Assembly (NCBI GenBank): GCA_051746985.1
Contig: JBNJFP010000003.1
Location: 58,952-122,951, forward strand
DNA length: 64,000 nucleotides
Source of the DNA: Fodinibius sp051746985
GTDB taxonomy: Bacteria; Bacteroidota; Rhodothermia; Balneolales; Balneolaceae
Direction of reading: 5' to 3'
Part shown: positions 9,107-16,554 of the stretch, piece after piece
Layout of the letters: every line of letters starts with the position of its first letter
How positions within the stretch are numbered: position 1 is the first letter of the stretch
The notes under the pieces: generated by a model
The model's input: the letters and a program-made list of their open reading frames with translations, nothing else
Databases searched by the model: none
Told to the model about the DNA's origin: nothing
Made by a program: the position numbers and the translations under genes

Positions 9107-9592
9107 ATGAAAGAGATAACAACGGAACGAGAATTGTATCTGGAGTTGATTCAGGATATGTATCATGCGGAAGTGTTGTTGATTCCGGAATTGCGATTAT
9201 TTATTGAGAAATCTTCTTCAGAGACGTTAAAGAATCACGTGCAGAACCATCTTAAAAATTCGCGTTTGCATGTCACCCGGCTGGAAGAAATTCAGGAGAA
9301 CTTGAATGCGGAATTCATGGAAGAGCATTGCAGAACGATGAAATCGATGATTCTGGAAACCAAAGAGCTTGTGGAGCGGTGTTCTGGAAATAAACTGACA
9401 GATCGGGCTATCGCTGCATCTTTGCACCGTATTACACAATGTCAGATTACGGTATATCAGATGCTGTTATCGATGGCAGATGAACTGAATTTTCGCGGCC
9501 ATAAAAAAATATTGCAAGAATTATTAGAGGATGAACAAGTATTTGATCATGTGATGGGTGCAAGCGGATCGAAACGAAAAGTACAAGCATAA
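9107..9592 (+). CDS. DUF892 ferritin-like stress protein (YciE/YciF type)
   Basis: 161 aa from the ATG at 9107; a TTG two codons earlier is possible. The four-helix pattern and the opening ELYLELIQDMYHAEVLLIPEL match DUF892 proteins, which are cytoplasmic ferritin-like bundles induced by osmotic and other stress. Putative metal ligands include E and H residues of helix 1 (MYHAE) and a second H/E set in LKNSRLHVTRLEEI. It begins the stress-gene region. A partial dyad half-site (CCTACA near 9004-9009) lies upstream and a full dyad follows directly after its stop. Confidence 0.8.
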   Translation: MKEITTERELYLELIQDMYHAEVLLIPELRLFIEKSSSETLKNHVQNHLKNSRLHVTRLEEIQENLNAEFMEEHCRTMKSMILETKELVERCSGNKLTDRAIAASLHRITQCQITVYQMLLSMADELNFRGHKKILQELLEDEQVFDHVMGASGSKRKVQA

Positions 9593-9594
9593 CT

Positions 9595-9613
9595 TGTAAG
9601 AAAAAGTTCTACA
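9595..9613 (+). promoter_or_regulatory. 19-bp dyad site 1, upstream of RNA element A
   Basis: TGTAAG-AAAAAGT-TCTACA. It overlaps the last base before the DUF892 downstream region and lies 76 bp before the TTGACATACTG block of RNA element A. See the regulon finding. Confidence 0.5.
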
Positions 9614-9688
9614 CCTGCATACATAAAGACCTTACGTTACACCAGCAATTAGCATATTATATTAATTATAGATTTTAAGAGAGAGTAA

Positions 9689-9845
9689 TTGACATACTGA
9701 AATTTACACGCTTTCGGGTTTTGCTACGGCAGTTCTCGAAAGAGACCTAAAAATTACCTGTAGGTTTCTATTGGGTTATCCGATAGGATTATCGAATAGT
9801 GTGTAACAGGGCCATTTGTCGGCATCTGAAAAGTGCCGGCATTCA
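9689..9845 (+). ncRNA. Conserved leader of RNA element A
   Basis: 157 bp upstream of the TPP aptamer. Blocks shared with element B: TTGACATACTG (9689-9699), TGCTACGGCA (9722-9731, starting exactly 33 bp after the first block in both copies) and GTGTGTAACAGG (9799-9810). If TTGACA is a -35 box, TGCTACGGCA spans the start of transcription. Internal hairpins include TCTC-GAAA-GAGA, a stem pairing GAGACCTA with TAGGTTTC, and a stem pairing GTCGGCA with TGCCGGC just before the aptamer. There is no ORF. Function inferred to be a small RNA body or a long 5' leader. Confidence 0.6.
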
Positions 9846-9943
9846 AAGCCAGTGAGTAAGGGTGTCCTGTTAAAGGGACTGAGATCATACCTTCTGAACT
9901 TGAATCGGGTTATGCCGACGAAAGGAACATCACTGGCTTTTTT
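9846..9943 (+). ncRNA. TPP (THI-box) aptamer A fused to an intrinsic terminator
   Basis: Recognisable TPP riboswitch core: GGGTG, the P3 stem GTCC/GGAC, CTGAGA, ACC, then TGAACTTGAATCGGG and TTATGCCGACGAAAGGAA (the P4/P5 pyrophosphate-sensor half). The closing helix P1 is 10 bp, AAGCCAGTGA (9846-9855) with TCACTGGCTT (9930-9939), and runs straight into a T-run. P1 is therefore the terminator stem. The next gene is the SDR on the opposite strand, and the next + strand gene starts at 10999, so there is no obvious cis target. A second copy lies at 25896-25994. Confidence 0.8.
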
Positions 9944-9957
9944 ATTTTTAATCTCAA

Positions 9958-10710
9958 TTAGTGTACCGTATATCCACCGTCAACCGCCAGGGTTTGTCCT
10001 GTAATAAAAGAGGCTTTGTCCGAGCAGAGCCAGACGACGGCTTCTGCTACTTCTTCGGGACGGCCAAACCGCCCCATGGGATGTGCCGCGATGAGGTCTT
10101 TGCGTTCTTGGCTATGACTGCCCACAAACCGGTCAATCATTGACGTTTGAATGGCACCCGGACACACGGCGTTTACACGGATTCCCTGCTCGGCATATTC
10201 CAGGGCTGCTGTTTTCGTAAGTCCGTTAATGCCGTGCTTGCTGGACACGTAGGCCGGGATGCCCGAAAATCCCAGTAGTCCTGCAACAGAAGAAACGTTA
10301 ACAATGGCCCCGCCGGAATGTTTAAGCATTTCCGGGATCTGGTATTTTATACAGAGCCAAGTGCCCCGAAGGTTGATATCCATGACCCGCGACCAGTTTT
10401 CGGCAGAGCACTCCGGCGTAAACGCTTGGTCACCTTCAATGCCAGCATTATTGCACGCATAATTCAGCTGGCCAAAACGGTCGATCGTTCCCTCGATAAG
10501 TGATTTAACCTGGCTTTCTTGACTGATATCTACTTCGAGGGCCAACCCTTTTTCTCCCGACTTTTTAATGAGCTCAAGGGTTTCTTTTGCTGACTCAAGA
10601 TTTTTGTCAGCGACAACGACAAAAGCCCCGTGCACGGCAAAAAGTTCGGCCGTTGCTCTTCCGATACCTGCTCCAGCGCCTGTAACTAACGCTACTTTTC
10701 CTTTCATCAT
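9958..10710 (-). CDS. Short-chain dehydrogenase/reductase
   Basis: 250-aa classical SDR, a cytoplasmic NAD(P)-dependent alcohol or keto reductase. Cofactor loop TGAGAGIG (residues 10-17), D35 after strand 2 favouring NAD, NNAG (87-90), and the catalytic S141, Y154 and K158 are all present. The C-terminal GQTLAVDGGYTV is typical of FabG-like and glucose-dehydrogenase-like members. The substrate cannot be decided. It is transcribed alone and convergent with RNA element A, which ends 14 bp from its stop. A dyad site lies 64 bp upstream of its start. Confidence 0.9.
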   Translation of the reverse strand: MMKGKVALVTGAGAGIGRATAELFAVHGAFVVVADKNLESAKETLELIKKSGEKGLALEVDISQESQVKSLIEGTIDRFGQLNYACNNAGIEGDQAFTPECSAENWSRVMDINLRGTWLCIKYQIPEMLKHSGGAIVNVSSVAGLLGFSGIPAYVSSKHGINGLTKTAALEYAEQGIRVNAVCPGAIQTSMIDRFVGSHSQERKDLIAAHPMGRFGRPEEVAEAVVWLCSDKASFITGQTLAVDGGYTVH

Positions 10711-10773
10711 AATTTTTTCTCCCCTAATGTTATAATTATCGATTGATAATAAGGATTAAAGGAGTCAGGTATC

Positions 10774-10792
10774 GACAGGTAAAATCCTTACG
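10774..10792. promoter_or_regulatory. 19-bp dyad site 2, upstream of the SDR gene
   Basis: GACAGG-TAAAATC-CTTACG, 64 bp upstream of the SDR start codon. It is one of the more degenerate copies. Confidence 0.4.
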
Positions 10793-10869
10793 CAAAGATA
10801 GTGGATTTATGGGCAGATACTTACTTTTGTAACACTACATGATTTATGTCCCTCTTTAGCTAATAGCTT

Positions 10870-10888
10870 TGTAAGGTTTTGCTTTACG
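10870..10888. promoter_or_regulatory. 19-bp dyad site 3, upstream of the Met/Gln-rich gene
   Basis: TGTAAG-GTTTTGC-TTTACG, 111 bp upstream of the ATG at 10999. With site 2 it occupies the divergent intergenic region between the SDR and the exported-protein cluster. Confidence 0.45.
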
Positions 10889-10998
10889 CACCTGCAAGTA
10901 ACCTATCTACATCAAATTACACCAACAGAGCATCTCTTTGTTAGTCAGATATGTAGAACTTTACAGTGTTAATAAACCGCTAATTAAGCAATACAACA

Positions 10999-11457
10999 AT
11001 GAAATATTTAATTATGGTATCGCTGCTATTACTCTCATGGGGCAGTCATTCTTCGGTATTTGCCCAGCAAACCGGTCAGCAACAACAGCAGATGCAGAAA
11101 CAGATGCAACAGATGATGCAAAATGTGAATGATCTCATGGACCGAACGCAAACCATGAACCAGGAGATGAATCGCCGTATGCAGCAAGTCCAAAATGAGG
11201 AGATGAAAAACCAGTACCAGATGATGCATCGTTTTAATGAACAGATGCAACTTACCCTGGGTACGATGAAAAATGCCGCTGAACGGTGCGACATGATGCA
11301 AAAAGATCAAACGATGATGAGGGACCGTGATATGCAGCGCGATATGGATCGCCTTCGCCAAAACCTGCAGGATATGACGAGTCAGGCTGACGAAGCCGTA
11401 CAGACCATGGAGCGACTTACCAAGCGCTTGGGTCAGCAGGCAAAGGCTTCAAACTGA
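10999..11457 (+). CDS. Exported Met/Gln-rich coiled-coil protein
   Basis: 152 aa. A clear signal peptide (residues 1-22, ending VFAQ) leads into a low-complexity helical chain very rich in Gln and Met: about 21 Met in the 130 mature residues, often as MM or MxxM pairs, plus one Cys (CDMM). I do not recognise a family. Met-rich periplasmic segments are known to bind Cu(I)/Ag(I), so a metal-buffering role is possible but inferred. It is followed after 8 bp by an exported barrel-like protein and then an OB-fold-like protein, all apparently one operon. The dyad at 10870 lies upstream. Confidence 0.7.
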   Translation: MKYLIMVSLLLLSWGSHSSVFAQQTGQQQQQMQKQMQQMMQNVNDLMDRTQTMNQEMNRRMQQVQNEEMKNQYQMMHRFNEQMQLTLGTMKNAAERCDMMQKDQTMMRDRDMQRDMDRLRQNLQDMTSQADEAVQTMERLTKRLGQQAKASN

Positions 11458-11465
11458 TATAATCA

Positions 11466-12347
11466 GTGAAAATCGTCCATCTCATATTAAAAATTAATTT
11501 AGGTGTTCTGTTGGTATGGCCAGCAGGAGTAGAGCAGTTACAAGCACAAAACCTGTACTACTCCGGCTCCCTGCAATACGCAACAGGCTCCTACTATTTC
11601 ACCGAGCGCACTGGCAGCTTCTATTTTAGCAACAGCGTGGGCGTGTCATCAACACGGTGGAGCCTGTACGTTTCGATGCCGCTTATTTATCAAAACACGC
11701 CGTGGATATCTTATTCTAAAACAGGAACAGGTCCGCTTCCCACTGGCGGCCCACAGAGTGGATTGGTAGATAAGCGCCAACAGCAGGGCAGTGGCAACGG
11801 TAGGGGGCAGCGACGGCATACCATAAATCCGGGACCGGCTGATACCGTTAGTTACAGTCAAACTCAGTTTGGTGATCCTTCTCTATCGGCAAATCTTAAG
11901 CTTTGGAACAGCCCGTCCGGACGAAGTATGATCAATGCCAATGGCGGACTCAAGTTTCCCGTCGCTGATGAGAATTCCGGTTTTGGTACCGGGGCCTGGG
12001 ATGTAGGAGGAGGGCTAAGCTGGTCGCAGCGTATTCAACAACATTATCTTCTGATGGTAAGCGGGATGTATTGGTATCTGGGAGATATGGACGAGCTCGA
12101 TTTGAATAATTTGCTGAGCTACAGTGCGGCGTTGGGACGTACGTTTTCTGATGGCAAGTTGATGGGTACGGTATCTTTTATGGGATCCACTGAAATTATT
12201 GACGATGTAGATCCACCCGTAAATGTTGGAGCCGGTTTGAATTACCGGCTATCAAATGCAACAAATCTTAACACAAATATCTTATTTGGACTAACAGAAT
12301 CGGCATCAGACTTCAGCATAGGAGTAGGTTGGAGCGTAAATTTTTAA
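11466..12347 (+). CDS. Putative outer-membrane beta-barrel protein
   Basis: 293 aa from a GTG start, 8 bp after the previous stop. A hydrophobic signal (residues 1-27, ending LQAQ) is followed by alternating aromatic/glycine strands (for example GSLQYATGSYYFTERTGSFYF) and the protein ends with Phe, as outer-membrane barrels do. The central part (about 70-130) has a Gly/Pro/Gln-rich loop. It resembles transporter-like or MetA-pathway-like barrels in style, but I cannot name a family. It probably acts with the Met-rich and OB-fold-like neighbours in the envelope. Confidence 0.65.
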   Translation: MKIVHLILKINLGVLLVWPAGVEQLQAQNLYYSGSLQYATGSYYFTERTGSFYFSNSVGVSSTRWSLYVSMPLIYQNTPWISYSKTGTGPLPTGGPQSGLVDKRQQQGSGNGRGQRRHTINPGPADTVSYSQTQFGDPSLSANLKLWNSPSGRSMINANGGLKFPVADENSGFGTGAWDVGGGLSWSQRIQQHYLLMVSGMYWYLGDMDELDLNNLLSYSAALGRTFSDGKLMGTVSFMGSTEIIDDVDPPVNVGAGLNYRLSNATNLNTNILFGLTESASDFSIGVGWSVNF

Positions 12348-12367
12348 CAAAATACTTTGAGGATGAT

Positions 12368-12820
12368 ATGAAAAGATTATTAATAACTCTTGTTTTAGCA
12401 GCTTTGGTGGGTCCACTGTTAACAACGGCATGGGCCCAGCAGCGATCTGGAAAAGGGATGAAAAAGCAGATGTACGAGCGGGAATATGATATGGATGCGG
12501 TCGAGACGATCGAGGGAGAGGTGATTGAGATAACCTACAATCCCGGTCAGAGAAATGCCGCTCGCATGGGCGTACACATGATGGTTGCTACGGATGCGGA
12601 TACCATGTCCGTTCATTTGGGACCGGTTTGGTTTATGGAACAGCAGGAAGAAAAGATTGAGAAAGGTGACCAGGTTGCGATTACAGGTTCACGTATTACC
12701 TATGATGGCTCCCCGGCTCTGATTGCCGCCGAAGTAAAGCGGGAGCAAATGACATTGCGCCTGAGAGATCGGAATGGATATCCTGTTTGGAGAGGTTGGC
12801 GTAAGAGCGGGAATAATTGA
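12368..12820 (+). CDS. Exported OB-fold-like small protein
   Basis: 150 aa from the ATG at 12368, chosen because it begins a good signal peptide (MKRLLITLVLAALVG, ending AWAQ); the longer frame from 12329 overlaps the previous gene. The mature part carries IEGEVIEI, HLGPVWFMEQQ, KGDQVAITGSRI and EVKREQMTLRLRDRNG-x-P-x-W. This pattern is seen in small periplasmic OB-fold-like proteins (MamS or YgiW style) often found near cytochromes or metal proteins. Last gene of the three-gene exported cluster. Molecular function unknown. Confidence 0.65.
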   Translation: MKRLLITLVLAALVGPLLTTAWAQQRSGKGMKKQMYEREYDMDAVETIEGEVIEITYNPGQRNAARMGVHMMVATDADTMSVHLGPVWFMEQQEEKIEKGDQVAITGSRITYDGSPALIAAEVKREQMTLRLRDRNGYPVWRGWRKSGNN

Positions 12821-12869
12821 TGTTAAAACTCGTGCCGTAGCTCTATTGTAATACGGAAAAGTGTGAGGT

Positions 12870-12897
12870 GTACCTTTTGGCTTGATCCAAAAGGTAC
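12870..12897. repeat. Inverted repeat in the gap before acp
   Basis: GTACCTTTTGG (12870-12880) pairs perfectly with CCAAAAGGTAC (12887-12897) across CTTGAT. It lies in the 247-bp gap between two convergent genes, so it may be a shared transcription end or a dispersed hairpin repeat. No T-run is adjacent. The rest of the gap holds nothing I can support. Confidence 0.5.
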
Positions 12898-13067
12898 TGA
12901 AAGATCAAGTCTTTGAATTATGTTTACGCTTAGACCGGCAGAATGCGTGGATTTTGATGGTCCGTATTCTTGTGTAAGTAGTTTAAAAGTAGTCATCGGT
13001 ACAAAATTCACAACCGCATTCTTTGGTCTTCGCACACAATTCAAGGCCAGTTATACCAACTCTAAAA

Positions 13068-13319
13068 TCATCCACTTTCTGTAGCTGATCTACTCAAAAA
13101 TTCCTTAATACTTTTTAACGTCCTTAGTTTCCCATAGTCCTCCTCCGGAATTTCAACCTGAAGTTCCTCGCTGATACCAACCATCATGTTGTAAAAGTCC
13201 ATAGAGTCAATATCAAGCGTCGGACCTAATTCCTCGTCGGCTTTTAACTGATCAAGATCGGCTTCCGGGGCAACGCGATGCAGGTGCTTTTTGATGATTG
13301 TATCAATGTCGGTGTTCAT
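13068..13319 (-). CDS. Acyl carrier protein-like protein
   Basis: 83 aa. The phosphopantetheine attachment serine is S39 in LDIDSMDF, and the length and acidic helices fit an ACP. It is the last gene of the acsA-pdhA-pdhB-pdhC series and overlaps pdhC by 4 bp (ATGA), so it is translationally coupled to the dehydrogenase E2 subunit. That place is unusual, since ACPs normally sit with fatty-acid or polyketide genes. It might carry an acyl or lipoyl-precursor group for this complex; this is inference from context only. Confidence 0.85.
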   Translation of the reverse strand: MNTDIDTIIKKHLHRVAPEADLDQLKADEELGPTLDIDSMDFYNMMVGISEELQVEIPEEDYGKLRTLKSIKEFLSRSATESG

Positions 13320-14533
13320 AAATCTTCAGGGTGTTGCAGTTGAGCGTTTAATTTTTCGAGAAATCGGGATCCCGTATGTCCGTCAGTAGCGCGATGATCT
13401 CCGGCCAGTACTACAGAGAGTGTTGGACGAATTCCAATAGAACCATCAACGGCTCGGGTCCGATCGGTAATTTTCCCAAAGCCAAGTAAAGCTACTTGTG
13501 GTGGATAAATAACGCCATACACTTTTTCAGCGCCGCGTTCGCCCAAGCTGGTAATGGTGATTGTGGCACTGCTAATTTCCCGGCTCTTAAGGTGTCCCTC
13601 ACGCGCCCGGGTTACCATATCTACAAAATCACTGCGAATTTCATCTAAGGATTTGAGATCAGCATCCAAAATGGCTGGAATTACCAGTCCGCCTTGACGC
13701 AGTGAAACCGCAAAACCTACGTGGATGCCCTCCTCGATATGCATCGCCTCATCCGTCCAGAAGCCATTCAGTTCCGGCACTTCGGTCAGCGCATTGGCCA
13801 CAGCTTTGATCAGCAGCATGGGTGGCAGCAGGCGTTTATCTACCGGTCGGTTTTTATTTTCATCACTAAGCCATTCAAGTGCCGCCTTCATGTCAATATC
13901 TGTTTCCAGGTAGTAGTGCGGGATTTCTTTATTGGATTTAGACATGGCAGCGGCAATTGATTGACGCATGCTTTTGCCCTCGGCTTTTGATACATGCTCA
14001 GCCATATCCAATTCTTTTTCAAAAGTTTCGTCTGCGGTTTTTTGCTGAGCAAATGCCTCCACATCTTTGCGATGAATAGTGCCGCCCGATCCGCTGCCTG
14101 TTACCTTTTTGAGGTCAATATTTAAATCTTCTGCTACCCGTCTTGCTAAAGGGGATGCCTTTGGTCGTTGTTTGAGGGTCTCTCTTTTTTCTATTGCCGG
14201 CTTCTTGGTTATAACTTCCTGCTCACCTTCGCTCCGAACTTCTTTCTTTTTTTCTTTCGGTGTTTCAGACGGTTTTACTTCGACTTCTTCGGCTTTTCCT
14301 TTGCCATTAATGACGGCCATCACCGAACCAACGGGTACAACTTCCCCTTCTTGAGCCACCAACTCCGTAATCACGCCATCCTCAAACACTTCGACATCGA
14401 TCAGACCCTTCTCGGTATCAATTTCCCCGATAATATCTCCTTTTTTTACCGTGTCGCCCGGTTGCACGTGCCACTGAATAAGTTTAGCCTCGATCATCTG
14501 TGATCCCAGGCTCGGCATGATGAACTTACCCAT
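13316..14533 (-). CDS. pdhC: Pyruvate dehydrogenase E2, dihydrolipoamide acetyltransferase
   Basis: 405 aa from MGKFIMPSLG at 14533, which has a GGGAGG site just upstream; a longer frame to 14656 reads through pdhB and is not used. One lipoyl domain (1-80; lipoyl lysine K42 in IDTEKGLID), an acidic/Lys linker, a peripheral-subunit-binding domain (about 125-162, ASPLARRVAEDL), and the catalytic acetyltransferase domain with D379-H380-x(3)-D384-G. Transfers the acetyl group from lipoamide to CoA. Overlaps pdhB by 8 bp and acp by 4 bp. No E3 (lipoamide dehydrogenase) gene is nearby. Confidence 0.93.
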   Translation of the reverse strand: MGKFIMPSLGSQMIEAKLIQWHVQPGDTVKKGDIIGEIDTEKGLIDVEVFEDGVITELVAQEGEVVPVGSVMAVINGKGKAEEVEVKPSETPKEKKKEVRSEGEQEVITKKPAIEKRETLKQRPKASPLARRVAEDLNIDLKKVTGSGSGGTIHRKDVEAFAQQKTADETFEKELDMAEHVSKAEGKSMRQSIAAAMSKSNKEIPHYYLETDIDMKAALEWLSDENKNRPVDKRLLPPMLLIKAVANALTEVPELNGFWTDEAMHIEEGIHVGFAVSLRQGGLVIPAILDADLKSLDEIRSDFVDMVTRAREGHLKSREISSATITITSLGERGAEKVYGVIYPPQVALLGFGKITDRTRAVDGSIGIRPTLSVVLAGDHRATDGHTGSRFLEKLNAQLQHPEDL

Positions 14534-15524
14534 GGAGACCTCCCATCTTTTGAATGGATTTAATGATTTGTTCGGGTTGTGGCAATGAAGCCTGTTCGAG
14601 GTGTTTGGCATAGGGCGCCGGCACTTCCATCCCGCAAATGCGCTCGACCGGTGCATCTAAATCATAGAACAATTCCTCGGTAATACGGGCACTGAGTTCG
14701 GCCGAAATGCCCCCGCTTTTCCATCCTTCATCGACAATAACGGCGCGACCCGTTTTGGTTACGGATGCCAAAATCGTTTCACTATCGAGCGGACGCAGCA
14801 CGCGGAGATCAACCACCTCAGCATCAATATCTTCTTCGGATAATTTTTCGGCCGCTTTGAGTGATTTCTGGAGGCCGATTCCATACGTCAAAATGCTCAC
14901 GTCATTTCCTTCGCGACGCACTTTGGCTTTTTGAATATCTACGGCTTGCCCATTGCCGGGCAGCGGACCTTCTGAGTTATATAACGTAGAATTTTCGAAA
15001 ATGAGTACCGGATCGGGGTCTTCCAAAGCTGGCCATAGCATGCCGCGGGCATCTTCGATCGTGGCGGGCGTTAAAATTTTGAGTCCCGGTATGTGCGCGT
15101 ACCAACCCTCGAGACTTCGAGAGTGTTGGGCTGCCAGTTGTTTACCACCACCCGTGGCCATCCGAATGACAATGGGCACGGTAAACTGTCCGCCAGACAT
15201 ATACTGCAAAATGGCCGCCGTATTGATAATTTGATCCGCTGCCAACAGGCTAAAATTCACGGTCATAATTTCTACGATAGGACGCATGCCCGCCACCGCC
15301 GCTCCGATGCCGCAGCCGGTAAAGCCCGATTCCGATAGAGGCGTGTCAATGATGCGTTGATCCCCGAATTCTTCCAACATGCCCTCGCTGACATTGAAGC
15401 AGCCTCCGTACAATCCTACGTCTTCGCCCATCAGAAATACGCGGTCGTCTTTTAACATGGCCTCCCGCATCGCTTCCCGAACGGCTTGACGATAAGTAAT
15501 AGTTTGTTCTGCAACTTGTGGCAT
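14526..15524 (-). CDS. pdhB: Pyruvate dehydrogenase E1 component, beta subunit
   Basis: 332 aa, full length. The TPP-dependent decarboxylase partner subunit: the N-terminal YRQAVREAMREAM, GEDVGLYGG and GCGIGAAVAGMRPIVEIMT blocks (residues 10-90) and the C-terminal transketolase domain with DLRVLRPLD and VDEGWKSGGI are typical. The QLAAQHSRSLEGWYAHIPGL segment binds substrate or E2. It sits 3 bp after pdhA and overlaps pdhC. A 2-oxoisovalerate or acetoin dehydrogenase cannot be fully excluded, but the pairing with acsA favours acetyl-CoA metabolism. Confidence 0.92.
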   Translation of the reverse strand: MPQVAEQTITYRQAVREAMREAMLKDDRVFLMGEDVGLYGGCFNVSEGMLEEFGDQRIIDTPLSESGFTGCGIGAAVAGMRPIVEIMTVNFSLLAADQIINTAAILQYMSGGQFTVPIVIRMATGGGKQLAAQHSRSLEGWYAHIPGLKILTPATIEDARGMLWPALEDPDPVLIFENSTLYNSEGPLPGNGQAVDIQKAKVRREGNDVSILTYGIGLQKSLKAAEKLSEEDIDAEVVDLRVLRPLDSETILASVTKTGRAVIVDEGWKSGGISAELSARITEELFYDLDAPVERICGMEVPAPYAKHLEQASLPQPEQIIKSIQKMGGLHG

Positions 15525-15527
15525 AAT

Positions 15528-16541
15528 TTATTCTCCTGTAAGGTTGCTGTAAACGTATTTGGTGATATCTTCGATAGGTTCATCCGTCCCATTTTCGGCA
15601 AACTGCACCGATGCTTCGACCTCTTCAGTTACCTGCTTATTTAACTGATCCAATTCTTTATCATTTAATAGACCCTCTTCCTTCAAGTAATCAGCATAAG
15701 TTGTAATGGGATCTTTTTTCTTCCACTCTTTTATTTCTTGTTTAGATCGATATCGCTCCGGATCAAACATAGAATGTGCCCGGTAACGATAGGTCTGGCA
15801 CTCCAAAAAATAGGGTTTCTTTTTTTTGCGGATGTGTTTTGTAGCTTTGTCCGAGGCCTTTAATACAGCCTTAATGTCCATGCCATCTACGCTATCGGCC
15901 TCCATGTTATAGGCTTTTGCTTTCTTCACCAGGTTTGTTTCAGCCTCGGCCAGCTCAAAGGGCATACCCATCGAATAGAGGTTGTTTTCACAGACAAAGA
16001 GGACTGGCAGATCCCAGAGCGAAGCCAGGTTTAATGACTCGTGGAATTCGCCTTCATCGACCGCACCTTCGCCAAAAAAGCAACAGGCCAAGGCATCCTT
16101 GTTCTGACGTTTGTAAGCCATAGCGACGCCCACAGCCATTGGCAAACCGTTGCCAACAATCGCCGATCCGCCCAAAAAGTTGGTGGCCTTATCATAAAGG
16201 TGCATCGAGCCACCGCGTCCCCCACTGCATCCTTCGGCCTTGCCGTATAGCTCTGCCATGATGCTTTCCATCGACACGCCGCGAATTAGTGCATGTCCAT
16301 GCTCACGATAAGTGGCTATAACCGCATCTTCTGTTCTGAGATTTTCAATTACGCCTACTGCAACGGCTTCTTCGCCATCATAGAGGTGTAAAAAGCCACG
16401 GATTTTTTCCTGGGTGTAAAACTCATAGGCTTTTTCCTCGAGCTGACGAATACGCATCATCTGTTTAAGCAGATGCAGATTTTCATCTTTTTCTGTCTTC
16501 GACTTCTTTTTTAAAGTCGCACTTTTCTTCTTGGTCGCCAT
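15528..16541 (-). CDS. pdhA: Pyruvate dehydrogenase E1 component, alpha subunit
   Basis: 337 aa from MATKKKSATL at 16541; the longer frame to 16622 runs into acsA. A Lys-rich N-terminal tail (about 20 residues) precedes the E1-alpha fold. Diagnostic segments: MMRIRQLEEKAYEFY, GFLHLYDGEEAVAVG, YREHGHAL-x-RG, GRGGSMHL, and the TPP/Mg motif running from GEGAVDEG to ENN. Makes hydroxyethyl-TPP from pyruvate. Lies 13 bp after acsA in the same operon. As a TPP enzyme it is a plausible physiological link to the TPP-sensing RNA at 9.7 kb (inference). Confidence 0.93.
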   Translation of the reverse strand: MATKKKSATLKKKSKTEKDENLHLLKQMMRIRQLEEKAYEFYTQEKIRGFLHLYDGEEAVAVGVIENLRTEDAVIATYREHGHALIRGVSMESIMAELYGKAEGCSGGRGGSMHLYDKATNFLGGSAIVGNGLPMAVGVAMAYKRQNKDALACCFFGEGAVDEGEFHESLNLASLWDLPVLFVCENNLYSMGMPFELAEAETNLVKKAKAYNMEADSVDGMDIKAVLKASDKATKHIRKKKKPYFLECQTYRYRAHSMFDPERYRSKQEIKEWKKKDPITTYADYLKEEGLLNDKELDQLNKQVTEEVEASVQFAENGTDEPIEDITKYVYSNLTGE

Positions 16542-16554
16542 AATTTGATCTGTT

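Noticed and set aside
9846..9943. TPP aptamer A as a cis-regulator of the SDR gene
   Set aside because: The aptamer is on the + strand and the SDR is on the - strand, convergent; it cannot lie in the SDR leader. The same holds for aptamer B and hsp20.
12823..13044. 73-aa minus-strand ORF between the OB-fold-like and acp genes
   Set aside because: It overlaps the inverted repeat at 12870, has no ribosome site, and shows no recognisable protein pattern.
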